Positions 62,780 through 64,000 of a DNA stretch of 64,000 nucleotides are shown here, piece after piece. The first letter of the stretch is position 1, and the number at the start of each line of letters is the position of its first letter. This DNA comes from Psychromonas sp. SA13A (GTDB lineage: Bacteria > Pseudomonadota > Gammaproteobacteria > Enterobacterales > Psychromonadaceae). The position numbers and the translations under genes were made by a program. The notes below the pieces were generated by a model. It ran no database searches and had not been told where the DNA came from. It worked only from the letters and a program-made list of their open reading frames with translations. The stretch spans positions 140,148 to 204,147 of the forward strand of contig NZ_WTKU01000007.1 in NCBI RefSeq assembly GCF_011378715.1. Direction: 5' to 3'.

Positions 62780-63604
62780 TCAAGCACAACTGGACACCTG
62801 ACTTTGTAATTTTTCATAGTTAATCGGAGTTAGATCTCCGAGTGTTGTATGAAGCCGTTCATGGTTGTAATAGCGGATATATTCTTCAACATCTAACTTC
62901 ATCGTTTCACGCGTTAAGTGAACAATATTTAATAACCATTCATTCTTAAGACTGCCGAAGAACCGCTCAACAACTGCATTATCTAAACAAGCTCCCACGC
63001 TACTCATTGAGGCTATTATTTTATGCTTACTCAATAATCGATTAAATCGCCCACTAGTATATTGAGAACCACGATCGCTGTGGAACATCAAACCCGCTTT
63101 AGGTTGCCTGATATTAATCGACATTTGCAATGCGCGTTCAACTAAATCAACCGTCATGCGGCCAGATATAGACCAGCCAATAACCCGACGAGAGTATAAA
63201 TCCATGACAATGGCTAAATACATCCAACCTTGATTGGTCCTCAAATAGGTGACGTCGCCAGCCCACACTAGATTCTCTTGTTTAGGGTTAAACTGCTGAC
63301 CCAATAGGTTATCAGCAACACTATCTGTATGTTTACGCTTTGTTGTTACCTTATATGCTTGGCGCTGTACGACGACAAGCTTTAGCTTGCGCATGATACT
63401 ACGTGTACGATAACGACCCACCTTAAAGCCCGCTTCTCTTAATTTCTTGCATAACTGGCGAGAGCCCAGGCTACCGCGACTTCGCTTGAATAACTGTCGT
63501 GCTGCTCGATACATGTTCAGCTCTTCTTCACGGATGACTTTAGCGGGGCGTTCAAGCCAATCATAAAATGCACTACGACTCACTTGTAATGCATTACAAA
63601 GCAA
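62780..63604 (-). CDS. IS3-family transposase, OrfB (integrase core)
   Basis: The 274 residues from the TTG at 63602-63604 hold the rve catalytic core. The DDE residues are in AGDVTYL, FHSDRGSQY and NAVVERFFGSLKNE. Before the TTG, the frame extends to the frameshift site near 63662 and encodes KYRYIRASRSKYPIKLLCNA, the normal OrfB start. OrfB is therefore made as an OrfAB fusion, and the TTG is not the true start. It joins DNA ends to the target during transposition. Confidence 0.93.
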   Translation of the reverse strand: MLCNALQVSRSAFYDWLERPAKVIREEELNMYRAARQLFKRSRGSLGSRQLCKKLREAGFKVGRYRTRSIMRKLKLVVVQRQAYKVTTKRKHTDSVADNLLGQQFNPKQENLVWAGDVTYLRTNQGWMYLAIVMDLYSRRVIGWSISGRMTVDLVERALQMSINIRQPKAGLMFHSDRGSQYTSGRFNRLLSKHKIIASMSSVGACLDNAVVERFFGSLKNEWLLNIVHLTRETMKLDVEEYIRYYNHERLHTTLGDLTPINYEKLQSQVSSCA

Positions 63605-63648
63605 TTTTATGGGATATTTAGAGCGACTCGCTCGAATATACCGATACT

Positions 63649-63942
63649 TTACTTCATTTCTTTTGCGAAGAAGGCACTGGCCTTTTTTAATATTTCTTTC
63701 TCCATACGCAGTCGTTTAACTTCTTTGCGTAAGGCAAGTAATTCAGCACGTTCATCTGAATCTACAGTTGAGTTAGCATGTTGCTCTGCTTTTTGTTTCC
63801 AACTGTAAAGCAAGCTAGTCGTGATGTTTAAAGCAGAAGCAGCTTCTTGAACGCTATAGCCTTGTTCACTGACTAATGCCAATGCTTCAGTTTTAAATTC
63901 ACTGGTATAAGTTTTGTATTGTCTTCTCGTATTCATGTTCAC
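63649..63942 (-). CDS. IS3-family transposase, OrfA (DNA-binding part)
   Basis: A 97-residue protein with a helix-turn-helix (EAALVSEQ-like: FKTEALALVSEQGYSVQEAA, then LNITTSLLYSWKQKAE) and a C-terminal leucine zipper (ELLALRKEVKRLRMEKEILKKA). It recognises the element ends. Near its end the A-run AAAAG (63660-63664) allows a -1 slip that fuses it with OrfB. GAGGTGAAC precedes the ATG. Confidence 0.93.
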   Translation of the reverse strand: MNMNTRRQYKTYTSEFKTEALALVSEQGYSVQEAASALNITTSLLYSWKQKAEQHANSTVDSDERAELLALRKEVKRLRMEKEILKKASAFFAKEMK

Positions 63943-64000
63943 CTCTTTAGTGGATAGTATTATCCAAAATTAAAGTGTCCAGTTCAATTAGACCAGAATA

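Larger units (their letters stand above)
62772..64000 (-). mobile_element. IS3-family insertion sequence
   Basis: About 1.23 kb. The left end reads TATTCTGGTC followed by AACTGGACAC (62772-62797), and the right end, on the other strand, reads TATTCTGGTCTAATTGAACT then GGACAC, so about 26-bp terminal inverted repeats with a few mismatches are present. The right repeat ends at the last base of the window. The element carries overlapping orfA and orfB with a -1 frameshift site. It looks intact and possibly active. The target duplication cannot be checked, since the right flank is outside. Confidence 0.9.

Overview
The window is AT-rich chromosomal DNA from a marine, probably cold-adapted gammaproteobacterium of the Psychromonas/Moritella/Alteromonadales kind. 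This rests on gene families and base composition only: two TRAP transporters, an NsrR/NnrS nitric-oxide module, a PEP-CTERM protein, an ArfA-type ribosome rescue factor, cyclic-di-GMP proteins, and the DgcN/DgcA D-glutamate route described in marine Proteobacteria. No rRNA, tRNA or CRISPR array was seen.

Layout. 0-8 kb: tail of a repeat-domain protein, class II fumarase, a small membrane protein, a chemoreceptor, a DEAD-box RNA helicase and a DEDDh exonuclease. 9-18 kb: a PAS-PAS-GGDEF-EAL protein, an MscS channel, an EamA exporter and a first TRAP operon in the order P-M-Q. 18-24 kb: small secreted or membrane proteins, a HAD nucleotidase, arfA, a transporter fragment and an M32 carboxypeptidase. 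24.7-30 kb: a FecR / OmpA / CHASE2-HD-GYP signalling operon, then an RCC1-repeat lipoprotein. 30-35.6 kb: D-amino-acid genes dgcN-dgcA-dat on the minus strand, facing a PqiA-like protein and an ornithine-cyclodeaminase-family enzyme. 35.6-39.7 kb: a patch of short minus-strand genes with two group II intron 3' ends, an intron reverse-transcriptase remnant, a RAYT transposase remnant and hairpins, resembling decayed integron cassettes. 40-46 kb: glycine cleavage genes gcvP-gcvH divergent from an XRE-cupin regulator and gcvT. 46-52 kb: PhzF, RsuA-like, MarC, a RES/Xre toxin-antitoxin pair, an M14 peptidase and a hemolysin-III protein. 52-56 kb: a frameshifted nitrate-type ABC ATPase, then nsrR-nnrS and a 29-residue Cys-rich peptide. 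56-64 kb: YegD, a PEP-CTERM protein, dctPQM behind a sigma-54 type promoter, and an IS3-family element whose inverted repeat ends at the last base of the window.

How the parts work together. dat, dgcN and dgcA form a plausible route from D-Ala through D-Glu and N-acetyl-D-Glu to N-acetyl-L-Glu. The glycine cleavage locus probably responds to its own XRE-cupin regulator at GTTTCC-N4-GGAAAC sites. nsrR sits behind a 39-nt palindrome of NsrR type. The FecR/OmpA/HD-GYP operon probably links an envelope signal to cyclic-di-GMP breakdown. Starts were moved inward for several genes where a Shine-Dalgarno sequence clearly favours an internal ATG.
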